Shown: positions 8,383 to 16,375 of the stretch, one piece after another | How positions within the stretch are numbered: position 1 is the stretch's first letter | Layout: every line of letters begins with the position of its first letter | Assembly: GCA_910585455.1 (NCBI GenBank) | Contig: CAJUEL010000007.1 | Location: 62,001-126,000, forward strand | From: an uncultured Eisenbergiella sp. | GTDB taxonomy: Bacteria; Bacillota; Clostridia; Lachnospirales; Lachnospiraceae | Reading direction: 5' to 3' | Length of the DNA: 64,000 nt | The notes under the pieces: generated by a model | What the model saw: only the letters and a program-made list of their open reading frames with translations | The model's database searches: none | What the model was told of the DNA's origin: nothing | Position numbers and translations under genes: made by a program

Positions 8383-8970
8383 TTAGATATCCTTATCTCT
8401 TTTTAATCTGTCATACAATATTTCTTCTTCTCCTGTCGAAAGCGTTACTTTCTTCTTATACAACAATGTCCATGATGCCTGATTTCTTGTATAATCCATT
8501 TTATCCTGCGGAAAAAATGAGCGGCAAAAATACCTGCCTTCCTCTCCGTTCCCTGCCAGAAATAAAAATACATTTCTTTCTTCTATGTAATTTTTCAGTA
8601 TATAATCTGCTTTTATAACTGAATAGGCATTCTGTTTCCGGTTGTATTTAAAGATTGTGTCATTGCTGTCAATCATACTTTCCAGAAACGGGAGCATATC
8701 TATCCTGTCTGCAATCTTATAATACAAGTCAGAAGACTGGAGATGCTCTGCCGTTATCCGCCGTTCTTTTATTGCATCAAATATTTTTCCCCTGTCATGC
8801 GCCAGTTCCGGTCTGTCAGTCAGGTATTGAAGCCCCATTAAATGAAAGCATTCTTTTTTGTCAAAATTTATCTGTAACGGGACAGATATATTTTTTCTCC
8901 CCAGTATCAAATGATATTCCTTATCCAACAGTTTTCCGAAAGCCTCCGTGCAGTCATATACATTACGCAT
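8383..8970 (-). CDS. PBECR4-like BECR-fold nuclease/toxin domain protein
   Basis: A 195-residue protein, AT-rich compared with its neighbours. The stretch ECFHLMGLQYL (near residue 42) resembles the signature of the PBECR4 family (phage-Barnase-EndoU-ColicinE5/D-RelE-like nuclease 4). The C-terminal part (FLFLAGNGEEGRYFCRSFFPQDKMDY) would form the remaining sheet. BECR proteins are predicted RNases found in toxins and phage or conjugative modules. No antitoxin gene is adjacent. Its transcript appears to begin at a promoter near 9214 and carry a structured leader of about 200 bases. The family call rests on pattern memory, so moderate confidence. Confidence 0.6.
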   Translation of the reverse strand: MRNVYDCTEAFGKLLDKEYHLILGRKNISVPLQINFDKKECFHLMGLQYLTDRPELAHDRGKIFDAIKERRITAEHLQSSDLYYKIADRIDMLPFLESMIDSNDTIFKYNRKQNAYSVIKADYILKNYIEERNVFLFLAGNGEEGRYFCRSFFPQDKMDYTRNQASWTLLYKKKVTLSTGEEEILYDRLKRDKDI

Positions 8971-9179
8971 CAGACCTGCCTCTTTTCCCCTTAAAACTGG
9001 AAAAGCCCTGCTTTCGCAGAGCTTTCCTGACGTTTTCTTTCAACTGTAAAGCAGTTTCTGCATATACAGCCTAGCCAGAGCGCGGTGAACGTCAAACCCA
9101 TTCAAAGCTCGTAAGGCACTGCCCTCTGGCACAACGCCTTATATCAACGCTTTGACCGACACTCAAGTTGCCCGTCTCT
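8971..9179 (-). ncRNA. structured leader RNA with possible pseudoknot, upstream of the PBECR4-like gene
   Basis: Between promoter and gene the minus strand can form stem TCAAAGC/GCTTTGA (9102-9108 with 9149-9155) and stem TAAGGC/GCCTTA (9112-9117 with 9136-9141). The loop of the latter contains CTCTGGC (9124-9130), which is fully complementary to GCCAGAG at 9074-9080, outside the stem: a pseudoknot. A further GNRA-capped hairpin lies at about 9000-9028 (arms GGAAAAGCCCTGC and GCAGAGCTTTCC around TTTC). No known riboswitch or RNA family was recognised. Confidence 0.5.
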
Positions 9180-9185
9180 ATTATT

Positions 9186-9214
9186 ATATTACAGCGGGCA
9201 CAAAAATATGTCAA
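9186..9214 (-). promoter_or_regulatory. sigma-A promoter of the leader and PBECR4-like gene
   Basis: On the minus strand TTGACA (9209-9214), 17-base spacer, TAATAT (9186-9191). Confidence 0.65.
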
Positions 9215-9237
9215 TCAGAACTTCTTGAAAGAATCTC

Positions 9238-9267
9238 GCAACAGTTCAGACAGGTCTGAACTGTTAC
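9238..9267. mobile_element. short palindromic element, copy C (30 bp)
   Basis: GCAACAGTTCAGAC, AG, GTCTGAACTGTTAC. Same family as copy A but without a recognisable flanking 8-bp duplication. It lies between two divergent promoters. Confidence 0.5.
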
Positions 9268-9305
9268 CCACGATTTATATTTTCCGGACAATTCATAACG
9301 TATTC

Positions 9306-9334
9306 TTGACAAGGTTCCTCACAGCCGGTAAAAT
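9306..9334 (+). promoter_or_regulatory. sigma-A promoter of the methyltransferase leader
   Basis: Consensus TTGACA (9306-9311), 17-base spacer, TAAAAT (9329-9334); start near 9341. The leader to the methyltransferase ATG is about 248 bases. Confidence 0.75.
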
Positions 9335-9408
9335 ATTCTTATCATAGAAAGCAGAAGAGGTGATGGAACTCCGGCGTATCAGATGCCCGCAGAAATCAGG
9401 GCATGGAT

Positions 9409-9525
9409 ATGACTGGAAAAGAGTGGATAAAATCAATTTTACAGGTAAAACAAGCTGCTCTGACAGTTTATTTTGTGTGTCTGTATTTGATTTTATTTTA
9501 CTCTTCCCTGTTTTTCATCATTTGA
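9409..9525 (+). CDS. possible 38-residue membrane leader peptide
   Basis: A short frame starting MTGKEWIKSILQVKQ and ending in about 20 hydrophobic residues (VYFVCLYLILFYSSLFFII). AGGG lies seven bases upstream of the ATG. It is followed within ten bases by a terminator-like hairpin. It could be a regulatory leader peptide or a small membrane protein. A competing frame starting at 9363, behind AGAGG, runs through the same DNA, so which is translated is uncertain. Confidence 0.3.
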   Translation: MTGKEWIKSILQVKQAALTVYFVCLYLILFYSSLFFII

Positions 9526-9531
9526 AAGAGC

Positions 9532-9562
9532 GGTCACAGAGTAAAATCTGTGGCTTTTTCTT
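9532..9562 (+). terminator. terminator-like hairpin before the methyltransferase gene
   Basis: CACAGA (9535-9540), loop GTAAAA, TCTGTG (9547-9552), then a T-rich run. It lies inside the leader, so it may attenuate transcription of the gene at 9589. Confidence 0.55.
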
Positions 9563-9588
9563 TTGCTCATCACGAAAGGAGAGATTTT

Positions 9589-10425
9589 ATGCTGAAACGT
9601 ATGCGTGCGGCCCTGGAAAAGCCGCCCCTCTACACAAAATCAAAGGAAAACATCTGGAATGATTCCTACATTTCAAAGCAGATGCTGCGCGCCCATCTTG
9701 ACCCGGATTGCGAAGGCGCGAGCCGGAAACTGGATTTCATCGAAAGGTCTGTCGCATGGATCAAAGAGCTTGTTGCTCCGGCACGCTATCCTGCGCTCCT
9801 CGACCTCGGATGCGGTCCGGGAATATATGCTGAAAGGTTTGCAAAGGCGGGGTATCAGGTGACAGGCATCGATTTTTCGAAAAGCTCCATAGACTATGCG
9901 GCAGCTTCCGCAATGCGCCAGGGGCTGCACATTTCCTACCTGTGCCAGGATTATTTGAACATGGAATGTAAGAACATTTTTGATTTTGGAACAATGATCT
10001 ATTGCGACTATGGCGCATTATCAACCTCAGACAGACAAATCATCATGCGAAAGGTATATCGGCATTTAAGACCTGGTGGAAAATTCCTGCTGGACGTTTA
10101 TGGAATGGCACAATACAATACCTTCAAAGAATACCGGACATGGAACCTCTGCGACACCGGCGGTTTCTGGTGCGCAGAAAAATATCTCGAACTAAGCGGC
10201 CATTACAAATATCCGGACAATGTAACGCTGGAGCAGACCTCTGTTATTTCAGGCAATGAAATAAAAACCTGTTATATCTGGAATACCTGCTTCACAAAAG
10301 AATCACTGATGCAGGAAGCCCGGGAATCCGGATTTTTGGTATGCGGCATCTGGGGCGATGTAACAGGAAGCCCATACCGCGATGACGGGCCCACAATTGC
10401 AATTCTTTTGGAAAAGGAAAAATAA
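9589..10425 (+). CDS. class I SAM-dependent methyltransferase
   Basis: A 278-residue protein with the SAM-binding motif I LLDLGCGPGIYAERFAKAGYQV (about residues 66-85) and motif II VTGIDFS following it. Post-I and motif IV-like strands follow (FDFGTMIYCDYGALS), then the HLRPGGKFLLDVYG loop. It belongs to the small-molecule methyltransferase group; the substrate cannot be told. ATG 9589 is chosen for GGAG seven bases upstream. The gene stands behind a separate promoter, a 250-base leader with a short hydrophobic frame and a terminator-like hairpin, an arrangement seen in attenuated genes. Confidence 0.88.
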   Translation: MLKRMRAALEKPPLYTKSKENIWNDSYISKQMLRAHLDPDCEGASRKLDFIERSVAWIKELVAPARYPALLDLGCGPGIYAERFAKAGYQVTGIDFSKSSIDYAAASAMRQGLHISYLCQDYLNMECKNIFDFGTMIYCDYGALSTSDRQIIMRKVYRHLRPGGKFLLDVYGMAQYNTFKEYRTWNLCDTGGFWCAEKYLELSGHYKYPDNVTLEQTSVISGNEIKTCYIWNTCFTKESLMQEARESGFLVCGIWGDVTGSPYRDDGPTIAILLEKEK

Positions 10426-10447
10426 CTGCCCAAACCAATGCCATTGC

Positions 10448-10540
10448 GTTTCGCGGCGGACACTGGCGGCAGAGCACCGCTTCCTGACTCCCGCATCCGC
10501 CACCGGTGCTCTGCCGCCAGTGTCCGCCGCGAAACTTAAC
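10448..10540. mobile_element. palindromic element, copy D (93 bp)
   Basis: About 32-base arms (GTTTCGCGGCGGACACTGGC and its complement) around a 22-base loop. The right end reads GAAACTTAAC, the left end has lost about five bases. Flanks GCCATTGC (10440-10447) and GACATTGC (10541-10548) agree at 7 of 8 positions. It lies between convergent genes and may also serve as a terminator. Confidence 0.6.
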
Positions 10541-10572
10541 GACATTGCTGCCCAGGCTGTCACCCTGCAGCT

Positions 10573-11538
10573 TCAAACCACCAGATTCCGTTCCCGTCCT
10601 TCCAGAAATGCCTCAATGTTTTTGCAGGTCTCCGACACGCACCGCGTGCGGGCTTCCACGCTCGCCCATGCCATATGGGGCGTCATCTGCAAAACGCCGG
10701 TATCCTGAAGCTTTAACAGCACATCCTCAGGCTGCATCGGCTCCTTTTCGAACACATCGATGCCCGCGCCGCGAATCTGCCGCTTTGTAAGCGCGTCCGC
10801 CAGCGCCTGCGTATCCACCACCGCGCCCCGCGCCACGTTGACCAAAATTGCGGATTCCTTCATTTTGGCAAAAGCGTCCGCATTGATGATGTGCCGCGTG
10901 CGGTCGCTTAAGGGACAGTGCAGGGACAGCACATCCGATTGTTTCAGGAGCGTTTCAAAATCCACCCGCTCGTAATCGGTGCAGGTGCTCTTTCCCGAAG
11001 CGGAATAAAAAATCACCCGGCATCCCAGCGCGGATGCAATTTTCGCCACGCTCCGTCCGATATTTCCCATGCCGATGATGCCCCAGGTTCTTCCCTCCAG
11101 CTCATAATAGGTTTTCTCAAAATGCCCAAACCTCTCCTGCGCCGCATAAGCGCCTGATTTCACGAAATGATCATAGTAAGGCAGGTTTTCCAGCACGGAA
11201 AGTGCCAGCGCAATCGTATGCTGCGCCACCGCCGCCGTGGAATAATTGCGCACATTCGCCACGCGGATGCCCCGCCCGGCGCAATAATCAATGTCCACAT
11301 TGTCATAGCCCGTGGCGAACTGGCAGATCAGCTTCACGTTCCCCGCATCCTTTAAGGTTTCCTCACGGAGCGGATTCTTGTTTGCCACCACGATATCCGC
11401 GTCGGCAATCCTCTCTGCTACCAGCTCGTTCGGGGTGCTGTTATAAAAAGCCACATCCCCATACCGCTTCATTTCTTCCACAGAAACGTCCATTCCCACG
11501 CTGGAACGATCCAAAACCACAATTTTCATATTTTTCAT
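10573..11538 (-). CDS. D-isomer specific 2-hydroxyacid dehydrogenase
   Basis: A 321-residue NAD-dependent dehydrogenase. Substrate domain start MKIVVLDR; conserved CQFATGYDNVDID; Rossmann motif TWGIIGMGNIGRSVAKIA (G-x-G-x2-G); NVARGAVVDTQAL; and the catalytic histidine in TPHMAW near residue 286. Relatives interconvert D-2-hydroxy acids and 2-oxo acids (lactate, glycerate and so on); the specificity is not readable. The ATG at 11538 has AGAGG seven bases upstream. It lies downstream of pgi in the same direction, separated by a 12-base-pair inverted repeat at 11551-11579. Confidence 0.92.
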   Translation of the reverse strand: MKNMKIVVLDRSSVGMDVSVEEMKRYGDVAFYNSTPNELVAERIADADIVVANKNPLREETLKDAGNVKLICQFATGYDNVDIDYCAGRGIRVANVRNYSTAAVAQHTIALALSVLENLPYYDHFVKSGAYAAQERFGHFEKTYYELEGRTWGIIGMGNIGRSVAKIASALGCRVIFYSASGKSTCTDYERVDFETLLKQSDVLSLHCPLSDRTRHIINADAFAKMKESAILVNVARGAVVDTQALADALTKRQIRGAGIDVFEKEPMQPEDVLLKLQDTGVLQMTPHMAWASVEARTRCVSETCKNIEAFLEGRERNLVV

Positions 11539-11550
11539 TCCTATACCTCT

Positions 11551-11579
11551 GTATGCCACAGGCATAACCTGTGGCATAC
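11551..11579. repeat. inverted repeat between pgi and the dehydrogenase gene
   Basis: GTATGCCACAGG (11551-11562), loop CATAA, CCTGTGGCATAC (11568-11579). It is perfect, without a T-run, and could be an intercistronic RNA hairpin just upstream of the dehydrogenase ribosome site. Confidence 0.6.
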
Positions 11580-11611
11580 AACAATGCGCGCTCCAAAACG
11601 CAGCTTCAAAC

Positions 11612-12961
11612 TTACAGTCTCTTCAAAAGCGCCTCTCTCTGCTCCTCATAGCCGGGCTTTCCGAGCAGGGCGAACATGTTCTTTTTGTAGCTTTCCACGC
11701 CGGGCTGATTGAAGGGATTGACGCCCAGCAGGTAGCCGCTCACGCCGCAGGCAAACTCAAAGAAATAGAACAGCTGTCCCAGATAAAATTCGTTGACCTC
11801 GGGCACATGGATGACGAAATTAGGCACCTGACCGTCCGTATGAGCCAGAATCGTCCCGTTCATCGCGCTCTTATTGACAAAATCCACATTCTTTCCGGCG
11901 AGATAATTCAGGCCGTCCAGATCCACTGGCTCCTTGCCGATGATAATTTCCTCCCGGGAGGTTTCCACATCGATCACGGTCTCGAACATGATGCGCGCAC
12001 CGTCCTGAATGAACTGCCCCATGGAATGCAGATCCGTGGTCAGATCCACGCTGGCCGGGAAAATGCCTCTCTGGTCCTTGCCTTCGCTTTCGCCGTACAG
12101 CTGCTTCCACCACTCGGAAACATAGTGCACACTGGGCTCATAGTTGGCGAGAATTTCCACCGCCTTACCCTTGCGGAGCATAATATTGCGCAGCGCAGCA
12201 TACTGCACAGCGTCATTTTCCTCATAGGGAGCGTTCAGCGCCAGCTCTCTGCCGCTTTGCGCGCCTTCCATCAGCTTATCGATATCAGCGCCGCTGACCG
12301 CGATGGGAAGCAGGCCTACCGCCGTCAGCACGGAGAAACGGCCGCCCACATCGTCCGGCACCACAAAGGTTTCATAGCCTTCCTCGTCCGCGACCTTTTT
12401 TAAAGAGCCCTTCGCCTTGTCCGTGGTGGCGTAAATTCTCTTCGCCGCTTCCTCCTTGCCGTATTTCTCCTCCAGCATCGCCTTGAATACGCGGAAAGCG
12501 ATCGCGGGCTCCGTCGTCGTGCCGGACTTGGAAATCATGTTGATGGAAAAATCCCTGTCCCCGATCACGTCCATCAGGTGCTTCACATATGTGGAGCTGA
12601 TGGAATTGCCCACAAAATAGATCTCAGGCGTTTTCCGGACCTCTTTGCTCACCATATTATAAAAGCTGTGCCTCAAAAATTCGATCGCTGCCCGCGCCCC
12701 CAGATAAGAACCGCCGATGCCGATCACCAGCAAAACCTCAGAATCGCCCTGAATCTTCTCCGCAGCCTTCTTGATGCGCGCAAACTCTTCCTTGTCATAA
12801 TTGACCGGCAGATCAATCCAGCCCAGAAAATCATTTCCCGCGCCGGTCTTTGCCACCAGCAGATCCTTTGCGTCGCAGGCCAGCTTCTTCATGTTCTCCA
12901 CCTCATGCGCCTGCACGAAGGGAGCAGCCTTGCCATAATCAAACGTCACTTTATTGCTCAT
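11612..12961 (-). CDS. pgi: glucose-6-phosphate isomerase
   Basis: A 449-residue protein, the normal length for the short Bacillota type. It interconverts glucose 6-phosphate and fructose 6-phosphate in glycolysis. Signatures are LVIGIGGSYLGARAAIEF, SKSGTTTEPAIAFRVF and GQFIQDGARIMFETVIDVE with the catalytic glutamate region. The ATG at 12961 (MSNKVTFDYG) is chosen because AAAGGAGG lies nine bases upstream; the longer frame starts at 12991 within an RNA hairpin (GGCCCG/CGGGCC). The promoter lies at 13023-13051. Confidence 0.97.
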   Translation of the reverse strand: MSNKVTFDYGKAAPFVQAHEVENMKKLACDAKDLLVAKTGAGNDFLGWIDLPVNYDKEEFARIKKAAEKIQGDSEVLLVIGIGGSYLGARAAIEFLRHSFYNMVSKEVRKTPEIYFVGNSISSTYVKHLMDVIGDRDFSINMISKSGTTTEPAIAFRVFKAMLEEKYGKEEAAKRIYATTDKAKGSLKKVADEEGYETFVVPDDVGGRFSVLTAVGLLPIAVSGADIDKLMEGAQSGRELALNAPYEENDAVQYAALRNIMLRKGKAVEILANYEPSVHYVSEWWKQLYGESEGKDQRGIFPASVDLTTDLHSMGQFIQDGARIMFETVIDVETSREEIIIGKEPVDLDGLNYLAGKNVDFVNKSAMNGTILAHTDGQVPNFVIHVPEVNEFYLGQLFYFFEFACGVSGYLLGVNPFNQPGVESYKKNMFALLGKPGYEEQREALLKRL

Positions 12962-13022
12962 GTTGTCCATCCTCCTTTGCGGCCCGCCCACAGCGCGGAC
13001 GGGCCAGATTCTTCCAATTCAA

Positions 13023-13051
13023 AGTGTAACAAAGTTACCGGGCAATTTCAA
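13023..13051 (-). promoter_or_regulatory. promoter of pgi
   Basis: TTGAAA (13046-13051), 17-base spacer, TACACT (13023-13028) on the minus strand. A small palindrome GTAACAAAGTTAC (13026-13038) overlaps the -10 and may be an operator or a degenerate short palindromic element. Confidence 0.55.
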
Positions 13052-13100
13052 GCAAAAATAGTGCCGTGATCCAATTTATGCGTTTTCCGGCCGCTTTCTA

Positions 13101-13859
13101 TCATTTTCCGGTCCAAAACAAAACCGCGTGCTTCAGCAATGCCGCACAGCCCTTCACATCCCTGTCGTAATATGCCTGAAACCGCTCATCTGCGGTATAA
13201 AGCTGTACAACACCCCTGTGGGCTTCTACCGTATACTGGCTCCAGGACTTGCTAAGCCACTCCTTATGCAGCTGCACAATTTCCCCCGCCTCTTCGCTTT
13301 CCGGTTTCACACCCGCTAAAACAGCCTCCTTCAGCCGCAGTAAAATCCGGTTTTCCAATTCCTGAAAGGAATCCCATTCCTCCCTTGACATACTCAGAAT
13401 TTTCTGTTCGGAAGCATCCACCTCTTCCCCGTACCGTTCTCTTGCTTCCGCTCCATATTTCTCTGCATTCTTCTTCACCGCCTGCATCTTAAAGGCTTCA
13501 AACTTTTCCTGATCACTCATACTGCATTCTCCTTTCATCACCTGTATCGTAAGTTTCACTGTGCGGATCAGAAAGTCCACATGCTCCCTCTGATCCTCCA
13601 GCTGTGCAAGGTGGTCCTCCAGCGCATGCATCACATCAAAATTCTCTCCGTACAGAATCTGACGGATGCTTTTCAAATCAAAATCCCGTTCCCGGTAAAA
13701 CAAAATCTGCTGCAAAAGCTCCAGCTCCCGCTCCCCGTAAAACCGATATCCGGCCTGGGTTGTGTAGGAAGGCTTTAACAGACCGATTTCATCATAATAG
13801 CGCAGCGTGCGTGCACTCACCCCCGCCAGCCTGGATAATTCCCGGATCCCATATTCCAT
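13101..13859 (-). CDS. MerR family regulator with TipAS drug-binding domain
   Basis: A 252-residue protein. Residues 1-70 are the MerR winged helix-turn-helix (YGIRELSRLAGVSARTLRYYDEIGLL, GYRFYGERELELLQQI), followed by a dimerisation helix. From about residue 115 comes a TipAS-like all-helical domain (KYGAEARERYGEEVDASEQKI, WSQYTVEAHRG) that in TipAL relatives traps thiopeptides and other multidrug ligands. It probably activates its own gene, as its promoter has the 19-base spacer typical of MerR targets. No efflux or resistance gene is adjacent. Confidence 0.9.
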   Translation of the reverse strand: MEYGIRELSRLAGVSARTLRYYDEIGLLKPSYTTQAGYRFYGERELELLQQILFYRERDFDLKSIRQILYGENFDVMHALEDHLAQLEDQREHVDFLIRTVKLTIQVMKGECSMSDQEKFEAFKMQAVKKNAEKYGAEARERYGEEVDASEQKILSMSREEWDSFQELENRILLRLKEAVLAGVKPESEEAGEIVQLHKEWLSKSWSQYTVEAHRGVVQLYTADERFQAYYDRDVKGCAALLKHAVLFWTGK

Positions 13860-13883
13860 ACGCTTCGACCTCCTTTCCCATAC

Positions 13884-13914
13884 ACTCTAGCAGTTGCCGT
13901 AACGTCAAAGTCAA
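13884..13914 (-). promoter_or_regulatory. MerR-type promoter with 19-base spacer
   Basis: On the minus strand TTGACT (13909-13914), 19-base spacer, TAGAGT (13884-13889). A dyad around GTTACGGCAAC lies in the spacer. The overlong spacer is the hallmark of promoters twisted into activity by MerR proteins. Confidence 0.7.
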
Positions 13915-13935
13915 GCCCCATATTTCATTTTTTTG

Positions 13936-14661
13936 CTACAGAAATTCTCCCAGCAAAATACCAAGCTCTTCCTCCGGTTTTATCTCCACAGGTTCCCCGT
14001 CCTCAACGTCGCTTTCCGCTTCTCCTGCATCAGTCTCCGTCCCCTGCATCGCATCCGAAAACAAAGCAGTCCCCTGCTCTGCCTCCTGTTCCCGATCCGC
14101 TGCCCGCTGCTCCACCTCATCCAGATATGCGCTGTCCTTCTTCACGCTTTCCATCCGTCCCGTCATCCGGTTTTCCAGAAAATCAGTGACCGTCGTCCTT
14201 AACGCCTCCTGCTTTCCCTGTACATCCACCAGCCCCGACACGCTGAAAAACAGATAAAGGGATAAAAAGGTGAGCAGGTAATAGGGAAGCACATCCTTTA
14301 ACGTCTCCCCATGAACAATCCCCACACAGGCGCCAATCCCTTCGGCAAAAACAGAAAGCAGCAAAAACTGCCCCGCAAGCTGTCCGATCAGGCGCAGACT
14401 GCACCTGCCCAAACGGATATTTTGCATGAATTTTCCCACAAAAACCTCCACATTCACCGCCCCGGCATTCAATTCATAGCAATTCTGAAACTTCAGCTTA
14501 CACTGCTTTAACAGCTTATTGTCGGTAGCCGACATATTTTCCGCTTCCCGGATCAGTTTTTTTAAAAGAACACCTGTCATAAACCTGCATAAAATACTTA
14601 ATAATAAAAACAGCATCGCCATCCCGATAAAGAAAGCGTGTCCCTTGATAAAAGCCTGCAT
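13936..14661 (-). CDS. uncharacterised membrane protein with acidic tail
   Basis: A 241-residue protein not recognised as a named family. It has an N-terminal membrane helix (FFIGMAMLFLLLSILCRFM), a polar stretch (CKLKFQNCYELNAGAVNVEVFV), two further hydrophobic segments (FLLLSVFAEGIGACVGIV and YYLLTFLSLYLFFSVSGLV) and a charged, Glu/Asp-rich C-terminal 70 residues likely in the cytoplasm. The third of three consecutive ATGs (14661) is chosen, as GGGAGG is then seven bases away. It reads away from the divergent TSCPD gene at 14851. Confidence 0.7.
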   Translation of the reverse strand: MQAFIKGHAFFIGMAMLFLLLSILCRFMTGVLLKKLIREAENMSATDNKLLKQCKLKFQNCYELNAGAVNVEVFVGKFMQNIRLGRCSLRLIGQLAGQFLLLSVFAEGIGACVGIVHGETLKDVLPYYLLTFLSLYLFFSVSGLVDVQGKQEALRTTVTDFLENRMTGRMESVKKDSAYLDEVEQRAADREQEAEQGTALFSDAMQGTETDAGEAESDVEDGEPVEIKPEEELGILLGEFL

Positions 14662-14796
14662 CATCATTCCTCCCGCTTTTTGTATCACTCCCGCCAATTG
14701 TGGGTATCTTTAGTATACGTCCGTCAAAAAGCGCAGACAATCCCCGAAGGGTCGCTTTCAAATTACATTTTTCGCCTTTTCATTTCCGGAAAAAGC

Positions 14797-14805
14797 TGTT
14801 ATAAT
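14797..14805 (+). promoter_or_regulatory. extended -10 promoter of the TSCPD gene
   Basis: TGTTATAAT, an extended -10 (TGnTATAAT). The -35 region is poor. The start would be near 14812, about 39 bases from the ATG. Confidence 0.5.
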
Positions 14806-14850
14806 TCGTTTAGCGACAAATTCTTACAGCATAAGACAAAGGAGAAAATT

Positions 14851-15096
14851 ATGAAATATCAGACAAACGGAACCTGTTCCTCCGCCATCGACATCGAAAT
14901 GGATGGAAATACGATCAAATCCGTCGCCTTTACCGGCGGCTGCAACGGCAATTTAAAGGGCATTGCCAGCCTGGTCGCAGGCATGGACGCGAAGGATGCG
15001 ATTGAAAGGCTCAAGGGCATCCGCTGCGGCTTTAAGCCCACCTCCTGCCCGGATCAGCTCGCGCACGCGCTGGAACAGATTCTTCAGGGGCAATAA
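14851..15096 (+). CDS. TSCPD domain protein (TIGR03905 type)
   Basis: An 81-residue protein beginning MKYQTNGTCSSAIDIE, with GGCNGNLKGIASLVAGMDA and the family-naming RCGFKPTSCPDQLAHAL. The free-standing TIGR03905 group is related to the C-terminal TSCPD domain of ribonucleotide reductases and carries conserved cysteines likely to bind metal. Its role is unknown, but it is widespread in Clostridia. AAAGGAG lies six bases before the ATG. Confidence 0.9.
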   Translation: MKYQTNGTCSSAIDIEMDGNTIKSVAFTGGCNGNLKGIASLVAGMDAKDAIERLKGIRCGFKPTSCPDQLAHALEQILQGQ

Positions 15097-15100
15097 AAGG

Positions 15101-15127
15101 GTTACTGGTCATAGAGTGAACCGTAAC
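15101..15127. mobile_element. degenerate short palindromic element, copy K (27 bp)
   Basis: GTTACTGGTCA then TAGAG then TGAACCGTAAC. Ends match the GTTAC/GTAAC type; flanks agree at only 5 of 8 positions, so the assignment is weak. Confidence 0.3.
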
Positions 15128-15173
15128 AGAAAAATGCGCGCTATTATGTGTAAAAATCAGGAGGCATCCCTGT

Positions 15174-16259
15174 ATGCAGAAAAAAATCGTGCTCACCGGC
15201 GGCGGCACTGCCGGTCATATTACACCCAACATCGCGCTTTTACCGCGCCTTGCCCAGAAGGGCTATGAGGTATCCTATATCGGCTCCTATGAAGGCATGG
15301 AAAAACGTCTCATGGGAGACTATGATATCCCTTATTATGGCATTGCTACCGGAAAATTCCGCAGGTATTTCGACCTGAAAAATTTTTCCGATCCCTTTCG
15401 CGTCATCAAAGGCTTTTCGGAAGCGAGAAAGCTTTTAAAGCAGATCAAGCCGGATCTCGTTTTTTCCAAGGGCGGCTTTGTGGCGGTTCCGGTCGTGCGC
15501 GCCGCCGCTTCCCTGAAAATTCCCTGTGTCATCCACGAATCCGATATGACGCCGGGACTGGCGAACAAGATTTGCATTCCTGTCGCCCGGAAAATCTGCT
15601 GTAACTTTCCGGAAACCATGCGCAGCCTTCCTGCCCAGAAGGCGGTCCTGACCGGCTCCCCCATCCGGGAAGAGCTTCTTAAGGGGAAGAAAGAAGCCGC
15701 ATACAATCTGTGCGGATTCGATTCCTCCCGCCCTGTGCTCATGGTCATCGGCGGTTCCCTGGGCTCCGTTGCCATCAATCAGGCCGTCCGGGAAGCGTTG
15801 CCGAAGCTTCTTACTGATTTTCAGATCGTGCACATCTGCGGAAAGGATAAAATCGACAACCTGCTGCTCAATACCAGAGGCTATAAGCAATTTGAATATC
15901 TCAAGGCAGAATTAAAGGATGTATTCGCCATGGCGGATGTGGTAGTCTCCCGGGCAGGCGCCAACGCGATCTGTGAACTGCTCGCCCTCAAAAAGCCCAA
16001 CCTGCTGATTCCGCTCTCCGCAGGCGCAAGCCGCGGCGACCAGATCTTAAATGCCCGTTCCTTTGAGGCACAGGGTTTTTCCGTTGTGATCGATGAGGAT
16101 TATCTTTCACCGGATCTTCTCACGGAAAAGGTGCAGGAGCTGTATTTCACCCGGCAAACCTATATTGACGCCATGGGCAAAAGCCAGCAGACCAATGCGA
16201 TCTCCACGATCGTCAGGCTGTTTGATGAAATTCTGGAGGACGGTTCCAATCCACAATAA
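15174..16259 (+). CDS. murG: MurG-like UDP-GlcNAc:undecaprenyl-PP-MurNAc-pentapeptide transferase
   Basis: A 361-residue GT28 glycosyltransferase. N-terminal VLTGGGTAGHITPNIALLPRL binds the lipid acceptor; SKGGFVAVPVVRAA and PCVIHESDMTPGLANK are MurG marks. The C-terminal UDP-GlcNAc site shows LMVIGGSLGSVAINQAVREALP and VVSRAGANAICELLALKKPNLLIPL. MurG makes lipid II on the inner face of the membrane. It is outside a division/cell-wall gene cluster, as seen for the second MurG-like copy of many Lachnospiraceae, so a specialised paralogue is possible. A terminator follows. Confidence 0.9.
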   Translation: MQKKIVLTGGGTAGHITPNIALLPRLAQKGYEVSYIGSYEGMEKRLMGDYDIPYYGIATGKFRRYFDLKNFSDPFRVIKGFSEARKLLKQIKPDLVFSKGGFVAVPVVRAAASLKIPCVIHESDMTPGLANKICIPVARKICCNFPETMRSLPAQKAVLTGSPIREELLKGKKEAAYNLCGFDSSRPVLMVIGGSLGSVAINQAVREALPKLLTDFQIVHICGKDKIDNLLLNTRGYKQFEYLKAELKDVFAMADVVVSRAGANAICELLALKKPNLLIPLSAGASRGDQILNARSFEAQGFSVVIDEDYLSPDLLTEKVQELYFTRQTYIDAMGKSQQTNAISTIVRLFDEILEDGSNPQ

Positions 16260-16282
16260 CCGCTTATCCTATGATAAAAATA

Positions 16283-16326
16283 TCCCGCCGGGCTGCAAGG
16301 TATCGCTGCTTTGGCGGGACGTTTTT
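16283..16326 (+). terminator. intrinsic terminator after the murG-like gene
   Basis: TCCCGCC (16283-16289) pairs with GGCGGGA (16313-16319), followed by CGTTTTT. Confidence 0.7.
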
Positions 16327-16375
16327 ATGCTTTTTTCTATTTCGCCGCTTTAGACTGACAATGCGGGCTGCCGCC

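Noticed and set aside
9363..9662. A 100-residue frame behind AGAGG upstream of the methyltransferase
   Set aside because: It runs through a terminator-like hairpin and into the methyltransferase gene in another frame; composition is unlike a real protein. Kept only as an alternative to the short leader peptide.
13026..13038. GTAACAAAGTTAC counted as another short palindromic element
   Set aside because: Only five-base arms, no 8-bp flanking repeat, and it overlaps the pgi promoter, so operator or chance is simpler.
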